From Paenirhizobium daejeonense (GTDB lineage: Bacteria > Pseudomonadota > Alphaproteobacteria > Rhizobiales > Rhizobiaceae): 64,000 nucleotides of DNA. The stretch lies in NCBI RefSeq assembly GCF_014280875.1, contig NZ_JACLAL010000004.1, positions 124,001-188,000 on the forward strand, in the 5' to 3' direction. Shown one piece after another: positions 28,168-36,860 of the stretch; the first letter of the stretch is position 1; each line of letters starts with the position of its first letter. The notes under the pieces were generated by a model. It was not told the origin of the DNA. It did no database searches and worked only from the letters and a program-made list of their open reading frames with translations. The position numbers were made by a program, and so were the translations under genes.

Positions 28168-29349
28168 ATGCAAATGGTCAATCCGATCTTCGGGAAATCC
28201 GGAACCTCAATCTTCGAATACATGTCGCGCCTGGCGTCGGAAACGGGGTCCATCAATCTCGGGCAGGGCTTTCCGGAAGGTTTCGAGCCGCGCGAGCTGA
28301 TCGATGCGGCAGTGGAGGCTTTGCAGAGCGGACCACACCAGTATCCGCCGATGATGGGCCTGCCAGCGCTTCGCAAGGCGGTTGCCGACAATGCCAAGCG
28401 GTTCCTCGGCCTCGATATTGACTGGCAGAGCGAAGTGCTCGTGACCTCGGGCGCCACCGAAGCGCTGACCGACACCTTCCTTGCGCTTCTCGACCGGGAC
28501 GACGAGGTGATCGTCTTCGAACCGGTCTATGATGCGTATGCGACGCTGATCCGGCGTGCTGGCGGCAAGGTCGTGCCGGTGCGGCTCGCACCGCCCCATT
28601 GGGAATTGCCCCGGGAAGCGCTGACGAAGGCCATTACCGCGAAAACCCGGCTGATCGTCATCAACACACCGATGAACCCGATCGGCAAGATCTTCGATCC
28701 CGAGGAACTGCGTTTCCTGGCGGATCTCGCCATCGAGCACGATCTGGTCATTGTGGCAGACGAAGTCTACGAGCATCTGGTCTTCGATGCGCGCCCCTTC
28801 CATTCCCTGTTTGCCGTCGAAGGCATTCGTGACCGGGTCGTGCGCATCGGTTCCGCCGGCAAGAGCTTTTCGGTCACTGGCTGGAAGGTCGGTTACATCA
28901 CCGCAAGTGCCGACCTACTGCAGCCGATTGCCCGGGCGCATCAGTACGTGACCTTCACCACGCCGCCCGCCCTGCAGGCTGCCGTGGCCGTTGGCCTCAA
29001 CCTGCCGGACGAGTATTTCCTCGGTCTGCGCAAGACGCTTGCCGCCCGCCGCGACCTGCTGGTCAAGGGCCTGCGGGATGCGGGCTTCGAGGTGGCCGAT
29101 GTTCCCGCGACCTATTTCGCCGTGGCCAATGTCGCGCCGCTCGATCCCGAAGGCGACGATCTCGTTTTCTCCCGCCGGTTGACGCTGGAGACAGGCGTCA
29201 CGCCCGTGCCTGTCTCGTCCTTTTATGGCGACCGCGACGTGAAGAGCCATGTCCGTTTCTGCTTCGCAAAGAAGGAGGAGACGATCATTTCCGCCGTTTC
29301 CCGACTGCGCCGCTGGCGCGAAGGGCAGGGTTGGAGGGCGGCCTCGTGA
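28168..29349 (+). CDS. PLP-dependent class I/II aminotransferase (methionine-aminotransferase-like)
   Basis: A fold-type I aminotransferase of 393 residues from ATG 28168, four bases after AGGGG; ATG 28174 is an alternative. The PLP-binding lysine is in SAGKSFSVTGWKVGY (about residue 232). INLGQGFPEGFEP near the N-terminus and NPIGKIF in the middle match the kynurenine/methionine aminotransferase (YbdL) group. Next to the methionine transporter genes and a 2-hydroxyacid oxidase, a role in exchange between methionine and 4-methylthio-2-oxobutanoate is likely. That specificity is inferred from context. Confidence 0.83.
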   Translation: MQMVNPIFGKSGTSIFEYMSRLASETGSINLGQGFPEGFEPRELIDAAVEALQSGPHQYPPMMGLPALRKAVADNAKRFLGLDIDWQSEVLVTSGATEALTDTFLALLDRDDEVIVFEPVYDAYATLIRRAGGKVVPVRLAPPHWELPREALTKAITAKTRLIVINTPMNPIGKIFDPEELRFLADLAIEHDLVIVADEVYEHLVFDARPFHSLFAVEGIRDRVVRIGSAGKSFSVTGWKVGYITASADLLQPIARAHQYVTFTTPPALQAAVAVGLNLPDEYFLGLRKTLAARRDLLVKGLRDAGFEVADVPATYFAVANVAPLDPEGDDLVFSRRLTLETGVTPVPVSSFYGDRDVKSHVRFCFAKKEETIISAVSRLRRWREGQGWRAAS

Positions 29350-30731
29350 ACCGTCATGTGACCCCGCAGAACATAGGGGCCGCGATTGCGGCGCTGGAGG
29401 CGCGCTTTCCCTCGTCGGTCTCCACGGGCAAATCGGCTCGCCGGCTGCATGCCGGCGACGAAAGCCATCACGAGCCGAGCGAACCGGATATCGTCGTGCA
29501 TCCGAAGTCGACGGCCGAAGTGGTGGATGTCGTTAAGATCGCCGCGCGCAACCGCGTGCCGGTCACGCCATTCGGCGCGGGCTCGGGGCTGGAGGGCGGC
29601 GCCATTCCGCACAGGGGCGGCATTTCGCTCGATACCTCGGAACTCTCGGAGATCTTCGAGATCCGCCCCGATGACATGATTGCCCGCGTCGGTGCCGGCG
29701 TCCGTCGTCTGGATCTCAATCAGGCGCTGCGCGACACCGGCCTGTTCTTTCCGGTCGATCCCGGCGCCAATGCCTCGATCGGCGGCATGGTCTCCACGGG
29801 TGCGAGCGGCACCAATGCGGTGCGCTTCGGCGTGATGCGGGAAAACGTGCTGGGCCTGACCGTCGTCACCGCCGAGGGCAAGGTGGTCAAAACCGGCTCG
29901 CTCGCCCGCAAGTCATCGTCGGGATATGACCTGACGCGGCTCTTCGTCGGATCCGAAGGAACGCTCGGCGTCGTCACCGAAGTCACGCTCCGCCTGCATC
30001 CCATTCCTGATGCCGTCTCCGCCCATGCCGGTTTTGAGACGCTGGCCGGCGCGGTCAATGCCGTCACCGATATCAAGCGCGCAGGCCTGCAGATCGGCCG
30101 TGTCGAACTTCTCGATGCGCCGCTGGTCGATGTCATCAACCGCCGCGGCGACATGCGGCTCGAACACCTGCCGACGCTGTTCTTCGAATTCCACGGCGCG
30201 CCCGCCGAGATCGCGTCGCTGTCCGGTACGATTGCTGACATCGTCAGCGAAAATGGTGGTCGCAGCCTCGAATGGCCGGCGAATGCGGAAGAAAGCCGGG
30301 TGCTCTGGGAGACCCGCCGCGATTGCCTCGCCTGGGCCAAGGCCGAGCGCGAGGGAGCGCATTCCTGGCCGACCGATGTCTGCGTGCCGATTTCGAGGCT
30401 CGCCGAGGTTGTCCTCGAAACCAGGGAAGACGTCGCCCGCTCTGGCATCCCCGCCTACATCGTCGGCCATGTCGGCGACGGCAATTTCCACTGCGTCTTC
30501 ATGCTCCGGCCGGAAGAGGAGGCCGAGGTCGCCCGCCTTTCCGACCGCATCGTCGAGCGCGCGCTGGCGGCCGGCGGCACGGCAAGCGGCGAGCACGGCG
30601 TCGGCCTCGGCAAGCGCAAGTTCCAGCAACAGGAACACGGCGCGGAGGCGATCGCCTTGATGCGCAGCCTCAAGGCCGCGCTCGATCCGCACGGCATTCT
30701 CAATCCCGGCAAGGTCCTGCCGGACACCTGA
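29346..30731 (+). CDS. FAD-linked 2-hydroxyacid oxidase/dehydrogenase (GlcD-like)
   Basis: A 461-residue flavoprotein from GTG 29346, which overlaps the aminotransferase stop as GTGA. The N-terminal FAD-binding (PCMH) domain has PFGAGSGLEGGAIP, GANASIGGMVSTGASG and GSEGTLGVVTE. The C-terminal FAD-oxidase domain carries GHVGDGNFHC and ends with SGEHGVGLGKRKF. The family oxidises D-2-hydroxyacids such as D-lactate, glycolate or D-2-hydroxyglutarate to 2-oxoacids. Tight coupling to an aminotransferase suggests a 2-hydroxyacid to 2-oxoacid to amino acid route. Confidence 0.88.
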   Translation: MNRHVTPQNIGAAIAALEARFPSSVSTGKSARRLHAGDESHHEPSEPDIVVHPKSTAEVVDVVKIAARNRVPVTPFGAGSGLEGGAIPHRGGISLDTSELSEIFEIRPDDMIARVGAGVRRLDLNQALRDTGLFFPVDPGANASIGGMVSTGASGTNAVRFGVMRENVLGLTVVTAEGKVVKTGSLARKSSSGYDLTRLFVGSEGTLGVVTEVTLRLHPIPDAVSAHAGFETLAGAVNAVTDIKRAGLQIGRVELLDAPLVDVINRRGDMRLEHLPTLFFEFHGAPAEIASLSGTIADIVSENGGRSLEWPANAEESRVLWETRRDCLAWAKAEREGAHSWPTDVCVPISRLAEVVLETREDVARSGIPAYIVGHVGDGNFHCVFMLRPEEEAEVARLSDRIVERALAAGGTASGEHGVGLGKRKFQQQEHGAEAIALMRSLKAALDPHGILNPGKVLPDT

Positions 30732-30792
30732 TCACGAAGACACCTGATCAACGAAAAAGACCGAACAGGTCTCTCAAAAAGGAAAAGACTGC

Positions 30793-31590
30793 ATGCGTTA
30801 TTCCTCCCTGATCGCCGGTACCGTCTCGGCCGTCGCCCTATTCATCGCGGCGCATGGCGCGGCACTTGCCGAAACCATCAAGTTTGGCGTCACCGCCGGC
30901 CCGCACGCCCAGATCGCCGAAGCGCTGGTGCCGGTCGCCAAGGCCAAGGGCCTCGACATCCAGGTCGTCGAATTTTCCGACGGCGCGCTGATCGACCCCG
31001 CCACCAATGATGGCGATCTCGATGCCAACGGCTTCCAGCACACGCCCTATCTCGACCGTCAGAACAAGGATCGCGGTCTGAACCTCGTCGCCGTCGGCGG
31101 CAAGACTGTTCTCCTGCCAATGGCGGGCTATTCCCACAAGTTCAAGTTGCTGGCCGACCTGCCGGAAGGCGCCCAGGTGTCGATCCCCAACGATCCGAGC
31201 AATGCCGGCCGCGCCCTGAAGCTGCTCGAAGCCGGCGGCGTCATCAAGCTCACCCCCGGCTCCACCTATAACGCCAGCGAACTCGACATCGTCGAGAACC
31301 CGAAGAACATCAAGATCATCCCGATGGAAACCGCCCAGCTGCCGCGCTCGCTTGAAGACGTGGACTTCTCGGTCATCACCTCGCACTTCGCCCTTTCGGC
31401 CGGTCTCAACCCGAAGAAGGACGGCCTGCTCGTCGAAGACCAGCTTTCCGAATATTTCTGCCTGATCGCGGTTGCGGAAAAGAACAAGGACGCTCCGTGG
31501 GTAAAGACCCTGGTCGAATCCTACAAGTCGCCAGAAGTGAAGGCCGCCATCGAGAAGACGTTCGAAGGCAACGTCATCGCCGGCTGGTGA
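30793..31590 (+). CDS. metQ: Methionine ABC transporter substrate-binding protein
   Basis: A periplasmic binding protein of 265 residues in the NlpA/MetQ family. An N-terminal signal peptide ends in AALA with no lipobox cysteine, so the mature protein is probably soluble rather than a lipoprotein. Family stretches include FGVTAGPHAQI, DANGFQHTPYLD, SIPNDPSNAGRALKLLE and the C-terminal VKAAIEKTFEG. It is followed within 5 bases by metN and then metI. MetQ homologues bind L-methionine, often D-methionine and related derivatives. Confidence 0.9.
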   Translation: MRYSSLIAGTVSAVALFIAAHGAALAETIKFGVTAGPHAQIAEALVPVAKAKGLDIQVVEFSDGALIDPATNDGDLDANGFQHTPYLDRQNKDRGLNLVAVGGKTVLLPMAGYSHKFKLLADLPEGAQVSIPNDPSNAGRALKLLEAGGVIKLTPGSTYNASELDIVENPKNIKIIPMETAQLPRSLEDVDFSVITSHFALSAGLNPKKDGLLVEDQLSEYFCLIAVAEKNKDAPWVKTLVESYKSPEVKAAIEKTFEGNVIAGW

Positions 31591-31594
31591 TGTC

Positions 31595-32743
31595 ATGAAC
31601 GTTCTTTCCCGCTCCCCGTATCTTGCTTTGTCCGATGACCTGGTCCCGGCCCGTTCAGTCGAGACGACCGGCGTACCTGTCATCCGGGCCGATGAACTGA
31701 CGAAGATCTACGATCCGAAGACCGGTCCCGTCCTCGATCGCGTTTCGCTCGCGGTTGCGGAGGGCGAGATCCATGGCATCATCGGCCGTTCCGGCGCGGG
31801 AAAGAGCACTCTGGTCCGTTGTCTGAACGGGCTGGTGAAGCCGACCTCCGGCAAGGTCTCGGTCGCCGGTCGAGAGATCAGCGGCCTATCCGGCTCGGCG
31901 TTGCGTTCCGCTAGGCGCGACATCGCCATGATCTTCCAGCATTTCAGCCTGTTGTCGTCGCGCACCGCCGCCGCCAACGTGGCGCTGCCGCTGGAGATCG
32001 CCGGCGTCGACCGCGAGACCATCCGAACCCGAGTGCCGAAGCTTCTTGATCTCGTCGGTCTGTCCGCCAAGGCGGACGCCTATCCGTCCGAGCTTTCCGG
32101 CGGCCAGAAGCAGCGCATCGGCATTGCCCGCGCGCTGGCGCTGGAGCCGCGCGTGCTGCTGTCGGACGAGGCGACTTCGGCGCTCGATCCCGAAACCACG
32201 GAGCAGATCCTCGACCTCCTGAAGGACATCAACCACCGCCTCGGCCTGACCATCGTGCTCATCACCCACGAGATGGACGTGGTGCGCCAGATCGCCAGCC
32301 ACGTCACCGTGCTGGAGCATGGCAAGGTGGTCGAGAGCGGCGCAACCTTCGACGTCTTCGCCTTCCCGCAATCGCCCGTCGCTCGCTCCTTCCTCGCCAG
32401 TATCGTGGCCCATGACCTGCCGCGGGAGGTGTCCGAACGGCTTCTTCCCGCCCCGGCCGCCAATACCGATCCCGTCCTTCGCATCGTCTTCACCGGCGAC
32501 GCGGCGCACGATCCGGTGGTCGCCACGCTGGTCGAGCAATTCGGCGTGCGCCCGAACATCCTGCATGGACGCATCGACTACATCGACGGACGCCCGCTCG
32601 GGGTCATCACCCTCGTCGCCGAAGGTGCTGAACCGAAACTGTCCGGCATCCTTGCCTATCTTTCATCCCTTGGACTTCACGGAGAACTCGTCGGCCATGC
32701 TGTTCGATCTGTTTCCGCCGGCGCTGGTCGGCCTCGTTCTTGA
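31595..32743 (+). CDS. metN: Methionine ABC transporter ATPase
   Basis: A cytoplasmic ATPase of 382 residues. Walker A GRSGAGKST lies at 64-72, the signature is LSGGQKQRIGIARAL, and Walker B is VLLSDEATSALD. The C-terminal NIL (ACT-like) domain from about 285 includes VLRIVFTGDAAHDPV; in MetN proteins it senses methionine and inhibits transport. An N-terminal extension of about 30 residues precedes the ATPase domain, so a later start is possible. It overlaps metI by 47 bases. Confidence 0.92.
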   Translation: MNVLSRSPYLALSDDLVPARSVETTGVPVIRADELTKIYDPKTGPVLDRVSLAVAEGEIHGIIGRSGAGKSTLVRCLNGLVKPTSGKVSVAGREISGLSGSALRSARRDIAMIFQHFSLLSSRTAAANVALPLEIAGVDRETIRTRVPKLLDLVGLSAKADAYPSELSGGQKQRIGIARALALEPRVLLSDEATSALDPETTEQILDLLKDINHRLGLTIVLITHEMDVVRQIASHVTVLEHGKVVESGATFDVFAFPQSPVARSFLASIVAHDLPREVSERLLPAPAANTDPVLRIVFTGDAAHDPVVATLVEQFGVRPNILHGRIDYIDGRPLGVITLVAEGAEPKLSGILAYLSSLGLHGELVGHAVRSVSAGAGRPRS

Positions 32744-33389
32744 ATCGCTGAAGCAGACAGTGACGATGGTGGCTGCGGCCGCCTTGCTCTCAACTGCCAT
32801 CGGCCTGCCGCTCGGCATCCTGCTTGTCGTCACCGCTCCCGGCCAGTTCATGGAGCGGCCGATCTTCAACCGCATTGCCGGAACGGTGGTCAATCTCGTC
32901 CGCTCCACGCCGTTCATCATCCTCATGGTCGCGATCATCCCGTTCACCCGGCTCGTCGCCGGAACCACGGTCGGCACGCTTGCGGCCATCGTGCCGCTCA
33001 CCGTCGCGATCACGCCGCTTTATGCGCGCCTTGCCGAGGCGGCCATGCGCGAGGTCGACCAGAACCTGATCGAGGCCGCCGAAAGCATGGGCGCAAGCCC
33101 GCTGCAGATCATCTGGAAGGTGCTGCTGCCGGAAGCCCTGCCGGGCATCCTTGCCGGCCAGACGGTCACGCTGGTGAGCCTCGTCGGTTATTCCGCCATG
33201 GCCGGCACTGTCGGCGGCGGCGGTCTCGGCGACCTCGGCATTCGTTTCGGCTACCAGCGCTTCATGCCGGAAGTGATGATCGCCGTCGTCGTCATCCTCG
33301 TGGTGATCGTCCAGTCGATCCAGATGATCGGCGACTGGACAGCCCGCATGGTCAACCATCGGGTTGCCCGCCGCCGGGCCGCGGCATGA
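32697..33389 (+). CDS. metI: Methionine ABC transporter permease
   Basis: An inner-membrane permease of 230 residues starting MLFDLFPPALVGLV at 32697, inside the end of metN. Five or so hydrophobic segments are visible, with the EAA-type coupling loop in EAAESMGASPLQIIWKVLLPEALPG. It ends the metQNI unit. A rhizobial palindrome follows immediately. Confidence 0.92.
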   Translation: MLFDLFPPALVGLVLESLKQTVTMVAAAALLSTAIGLPLGILLVVTAPGQFMERPIFNRIAGTVVNLVRSTPFIILMVAIIPFTRLVAGTTVGTLAAIVPLTVAITPLYARLAEAAMREVDQNLIEAAESMGASPLQIIWKVLLPEALPGILAGQTVTLVSLVGYSAMAGTVGGGGLGDLGIRFGYQRFMPEVMIAVVVILVVIVQSIQMIGDWTARMVNHRVARRRAAA

Positions 33390-33394
33390 GCCTA

Positions 33395-33440
33395 GCGCAT
33401 CGGCCCGAAAATCGGAAACGATTTTCGGAAAGCTCGATGA
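33395..33440. repeat. Rhizobial palindrome (CCGAAAATCG hairpin)
   Basis: A perfect 10-bp stem CCGAAAATCG (33405-33414) / CGATTTTCGG (33419-33428) with a GAAA loop, flanked by shorter arms CATCG and CGATG. It resembles a common intergenic element of rhizobia and may end metI transcription. Confidence 0.65.
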
Positions 33441-33567
33441 GTAAATTCAATGAGTTAGAACCCCCTTTGTGCGGCCGAATGGACGCACGGCGCTCTAGCG
33501 AAAACAGGCTCTGTCCGACCGAATTCGTCGCCGGCGTTCCGGTGTTTGCAAGAAAAGGAGAAATGTC

Positions 33568-34626
33568 ATGACCATTCATACTCTGCCAGTTCATTTGCCG
33601 CTGATCGACATCTCGCGCTTCCATGGTTCGCCCGAGGAGCGCGAAAGCTTCATCGCCGACCTGCGACGCACCCTTCACGACCACGGCTTCTTCTATCTCA
33701 CCGGCCATGGCGTCGATCCCAAGCTGATCGCCGACGTGATCGCCACCTCCAAGCAGTTCTTCGCGTTGCCGCTGGAGCAGAAGCTGGAAATCGAGATGGT
33801 TAAGTCGCCCCATTTCCGCGGCTATAACCGCGCCGGCTACGAGCGCACCCGCGGCGAGCAGGACTGGCGCGAACAGCTCGACATCAACACCGAGGGCGAA
33901 GCCGTCAAGCTCGGTCCTGATACCCCGGCATGGAAGCGCCTGTTCGGTCCCAACCAGTGGCCGTCAGCCCTGCCGGAGCTGAAGCCCTTGCTGCTCGCCT
34001 ATCAGGCCGAAGTAACCCGTATCGGCATCGACATCCTCAAGGCCATCGCCGTGGCGCTCGGCCAGCCGGAGAACGCCTTTGCCGAAATCTACGAGCCGCA
34101 GCCTTCGCAGCTCCTGAAGATCATCCGCTATCCCGGCCGCGAGGTCGCCAAGTCCGATCAGGGCGTCGGCGCACACAAGGATGGCGGCTTCGTCACCGTG
34201 CTGCTTCAGGATACCGTTCCGGGCCTGCGCGTGCAGACGGAAGACGGCGTATGGCTCGAGGCTCCGCCGATCCCGGGAACCTTTGTCATCAACACCGGCG
34301 AGCTCCTGGAACTCGCGACCAACGGTTTCGTCCGCGCCGACGTGCATGACGTCGTGGCCCCGCCGGCCGGTGTCGAGCGCTTCTCGGTCGCCTTCTTCCT
34401 CGGCTCGCGCTACGACGCGACGATCCCGGTCATCGACCTGCCGGACGAACTGAAGCGCGACGAACGCGGCGTGACCGTCGATCCGCTGAACCCGATCTTC
34501 CGTGAAGTGGGCCAGAACCACCTGAAGAGCCGCCTCCGTTCGCATCCGGATGTCGCGCGTGCCCATCACGCCGACCTCCTGACGCCGGAACAGCTCGCCG
34601 GTCCGGCCGTCGCCCAGGCCTATTGA
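33568..34626 (+). CDS. Isopenicillin-N-synthase-like 2-oxoglutarate/Fe(II) dioxygenase
   Basis: A non-haem iron oxygenase of 352 residues. An N-terminal DIOX_N domain (about 8-125, with HGFFYLTGHGVD) is followed by the jelly-roll domain. Iron ligands are His203 and Asp205 in AHKDGG and His260 in VHDVV. The co-substrate-binding arginine is probably Arg271 in ERFSVAFF. Unlike TauD it belongs to the IPNS/ACC-oxidase group. The reaction is unknown; placed between the methionine transporter and a sulfonate-type transporter, it may oxidise a sulfur-containing substrate. It is followed by a hairpin. Confidence 0.85.
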   Translation: MTIHTLPVHLPLIDISRFHGSPEERESFIADLRRTLHDHGFFYLTGHGVDPKLIADVIATSKQFFALPLEQKLEIEMVKSPHFRGYNRAGYERTRGEQDWREQLDINTEGEAVKLGPDTPAWKRLFGPNQWPSALPELKPLLLAYQAEVTRIGIDILKAIAVALGQPENAFAEIYEPQPSQLLKIIRYPGREVAKSDQGVGAHKDGGFVTVLLQDTVPGLRVQTEDGVWLEAPPIPGTFVINTGELLELATNGFVRADVHDVVAPPAGVERFSVAFFLGSRYDATIPVIDLPDELKRDERGVTVDPLNPIFREVGQNHLKSRLRSHPDVARAHHADLLTPEQLAGPAVAQAY

Positions 34627-34645
34627 GGGCAGGGCTCGATGCAGA

Positions 34646-34678
34646 CAGCCTCTCGCCGGATCTGCCGGCGGGAGGCTG
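34646..34678 (+). terminator. Hairpin after the dioxygenase gene
   Basis: A 14-bp stem (CAGCCTCTCGCCGG with one mismatch to CCGGCGGGAGGCTG) and a 5-base loop, 19 bases after the stop codon. There is no long T run. Confidence 0.6.
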
Positions 34679-34740
34679 GTACAGGCAACCTTTCGGGGTC
34701 GTCGAAAGAGTAGAAAATTTCCATTCGGCAATTTTCATTA

Positions 34741-34756
34741 GTCTATAAAATCTATC
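34741..34756. promoter_or_regulatory. Predicted operator, site C (tandem TCTAT half-sites)
   Basis: GTCTATAAAATCTATC contains two TCTAT half-sites in direct orientation 55-70 bases before the sulfonate-binding-protein start. It resembles sites A and B but lacks the opposite ATAGA arm, so it is the weaker match. Confidence 0.35.
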
Positions 34757-34810
34757 AATTAACATTGCTTTTATTATCCTGTCCCCGGATCTCATTGAAG
34801 GGGACGAACA

Positions 34811-35854
34811 ATGACCAGCAATTCCTCACCTGAGACGCAGCCGGCAAGCGGCGCTCTCTCCCGCCGCACCCTCATCAAGACGGCAGGCCTCGCCGGAGCG
34901 GTCGCAACCGTCGGCGTCTTCGGCGCCCGCACGACGAGCTACGCGGTTGCCGGCAATCTCATTCCGATCAAGCTCGAATGGACGGAAGTGGCAGCCTGTC
35001 ACTCGCCCGTCGGCTTCGGTCTTGCCAAGGGCACTTACGCAAAGCACGGCCTCGACGTCGAGCTTTTCTATCAGGGTGCCAGCGGCCAGACGCTCATTCA
35101 GGCGCTCGCCACCCGCAAGGCGGAAGCAGGCCCGGGTCTCCTCTATGACTGGCTGAAGCCGATCGAGCAGGGCTTCGACGTCAAGCTCTTCGCCGGCTCC
35201 CATGGCGGCTGCCAGCGCGTTCTGGTCAAGCCGGATTCCGGCATCAAGACGCTGACCGACCTCAAGGGCAAGACGATCGGCACCTTCGACGTCATGTCGC
35301 CCTCCCGCGTCGCCTTCTCGGTTGCGCTCGCCAAGGCGGGCCTCAATCCGGAAACCGACGTCACCTGGAAGGTCTTCCCCTTCGATCTCGTCGCCGAAGG
35401 CGTGCTGAAGGGCGAGGCCGATGCCGTCGCGCACATGGACCCCTGGGCCTATTCCTATGAAAAGCAGCATGGTTTCGTGAAGATCGCCGATACCCAGACC
35501 GGTTCCTTCCAGGATCGCGTCTGCTGCGTTCTCGGCGTCAACGGCGATTACTACGAAGCCAACAAGGACGCCATCAAGCGGGTCGCCGCGGCCAACCTCG
35601 AAATCCACCAGTACACCGCGCAGCATCCGGACGAAGTGGCGAAGTGGTATTTCGACACGCTGAAGCCCGGCCTGCCGCTCGAGGATCTGACCGAGGTTCT
35701 CGCGTCCTTCACCTATCACGACCACTGGTTCGGCAAGGAACTCGTGAAGGAGGTAAGGACCGGCTACGAGGACCTGAAGCTCACCGGCGTTGCCGATGCC
35801 TCCACCGATCCGGAGGAAATCGCAAACCGCATCACCATCGACATCTTTGCGTGA
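34811..35854 (+). CDS. Sulfonate/nitrate-type ABC transporter binding protein (SsuA-like)
   Basis: A 347-residue periplasmic binding protein. The N-terminus has an SRRTLIKTAG stretch with twin arginines at 18-19, then a hydrophobic segment, consistent with Tat export. The SsuA/NMT1-like fold is shown by FGLAKGTYAKHGLDVELF, GASGQTLIQALATRKAEAG and DLKGKTIGTFD. It starts a four-gene set with permease, ATPase and a small membrane protein, followed by metY. An organosulfur substrate is likely from context, but the family also takes nitrate, cyanate and pyrimidine precursors. Confidence 0.82.
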   Translation: MTSNSSPETQPASGALSRRTLIKTAGLAGAVATVGVFGARTTSYAVAGNLIPIKLEWTEVAACHSPVGFGLAKGTYAKHGLDVELFYQGASGQTLIQALATRKAEAGPGLLYDWLKPIEQGFDVKLFAGSHGGCQRVLVKPDSGIKTLTDLKGKTIGTFDVMSPSRVAFSVALAKAGLNPETDVTWKVFPFDLVAEGVLKGEADAVAHMDPWAYSYEKQHGFVKIADTQTGSFQDRVCCVLGVNGDYYEANKDAIKRVAAANLEIHQYTAQHPDEVAKWYFDTLKPGLPLEDLTEVLASFTYHDHWFGKELVKEVRTGYEDLKLTGVADASTDPEEIANRITIDIFA

Positions 35855-35861
35855 GCCGGCC

Positions 35862-36860
35862 ATGAGCGACGTCATCCGAAGCGAATTCGGCGCGGTTTCC
35901 GGGGCGGTGCCGCTCCGGGGCCGGGCGCGCTGGCGGGACGGCCTTCTGGCCGCCGCCACCTGGGGTGCCGCCGCCGCGGTCACCTGGTTTCTTCCCGATG
36001 TGATCAAATGGGGCGCAACTGGCCTCTTCGCGCTCGCGGTGGCGATCGGCGCGGCCATTTTCCTCGCGCTCTCCTTCGCCGTGCCGCGGCTCGGCGAAGG
36101 AGCAAAAACACTGGTGCATTACGGCCCGTGGTTCATCGCCATTGGCGTGTGGTTCACGGCGTGGGAACTGCTGACGGCCAAGCTCGGCTGGCTTCCCAAG
36201 CCCTTCTTCTCGCCGCCACAGGGCCTGTTGCATGTCTATGTCACGGATTGGGAGCGGCTGCTTGTCTGCGTCGCCTATACCGCGCGTCTCTGGGGCCTCG
36301 GCTTCTTCTCCGGCATCGTCGTCGGCTTTGCCGCCGGCGTGGCGCTGGGCTGGTCCAAGCGTTTCGCCTATTGGGGCATGCCGATCCTGAAGCTGATCGG
36401 GCCGGTCCCGGCCAGCGCCTGGATCCCCTGCACCTTCTTTATCTTCCCGTCGACCTTCCACGCCTCGATCTTCCTCGTGGCGCTCGCCTCGGGCATACCG
36501 GTCGCCATCCTGACGGCCGCCGGCGTCGAACAGGTGAACCGCTCCTATTACGACGTTGCCCGCACGCTCGGCGCTTCCAATCGCTACCTGATCTTCAAGG
36601 TGGCGATCCCGGCCTCGCTGCCCAACGTCTTCGTCGGCCTGTTCATGGGCCTCTACTATTCCTTCGCGGTACTGGTCGTTGCCGAAATGCTCGGCGCCAA
36701 GTTTGGCCTTGGCTGGTACCTGCAGTTCAACACCGCCTATTCGGCCTACGCCAATGTCTATGCTGCCCTGATCGTCATGGCGCTGATCTGCGCAGGCCTG
36801 GTCAGGCTGCAGTTCATCCTGCGCGACCGGCTGCTCGGCTGGCAGAAGGGGATCCTCTGA
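35862..36860 (+). CDS. Sulfonate-type ABC transporter permease (SsuC-like)
   Basis: An inner-membrane permease of 332 residues starting MSDVIRSEFGAV at 35862, 7 bases after the binding-protein gene. It is longer than usual (about 260) because of an extra N-terminal part with two hydrophobic segments before the standard transport domain begins at about residue 90. The coupling loop is ARTLGASNRYLIFKVAIPASLP. Its last base overlaps the first base of the ATPase start codon. Confidence 0.85.
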   Translation: MSDVIRSEFGAVSGAVPLRGRARWRDGLLAAATWGAAAAVTWFLPDVIKWGATGLFALAVAIGAAIFLALSFAVPRLGEGAKTLVHYGPWFIAIGVWFTAWELLTAKLGWLPKPFFSPPQGLLHVYVTDWERLLVCVAYTARLWGLGFFSGIVVGFAAGVALGWSKRFAYWGMPILKLIGPVPASAWIPCTFFIFPSTFHASIFLVALASGIPVAILTAAGVEQVNRSYYDVARTLGASNRYLIFKVAIPASLPNVFVGLFMGLYYSFAVLVVAEMLGAKFGLGWYLQFNTAYSAYANVYAALIVMALICAGLVRLQFILRDRLLGWQKGIL

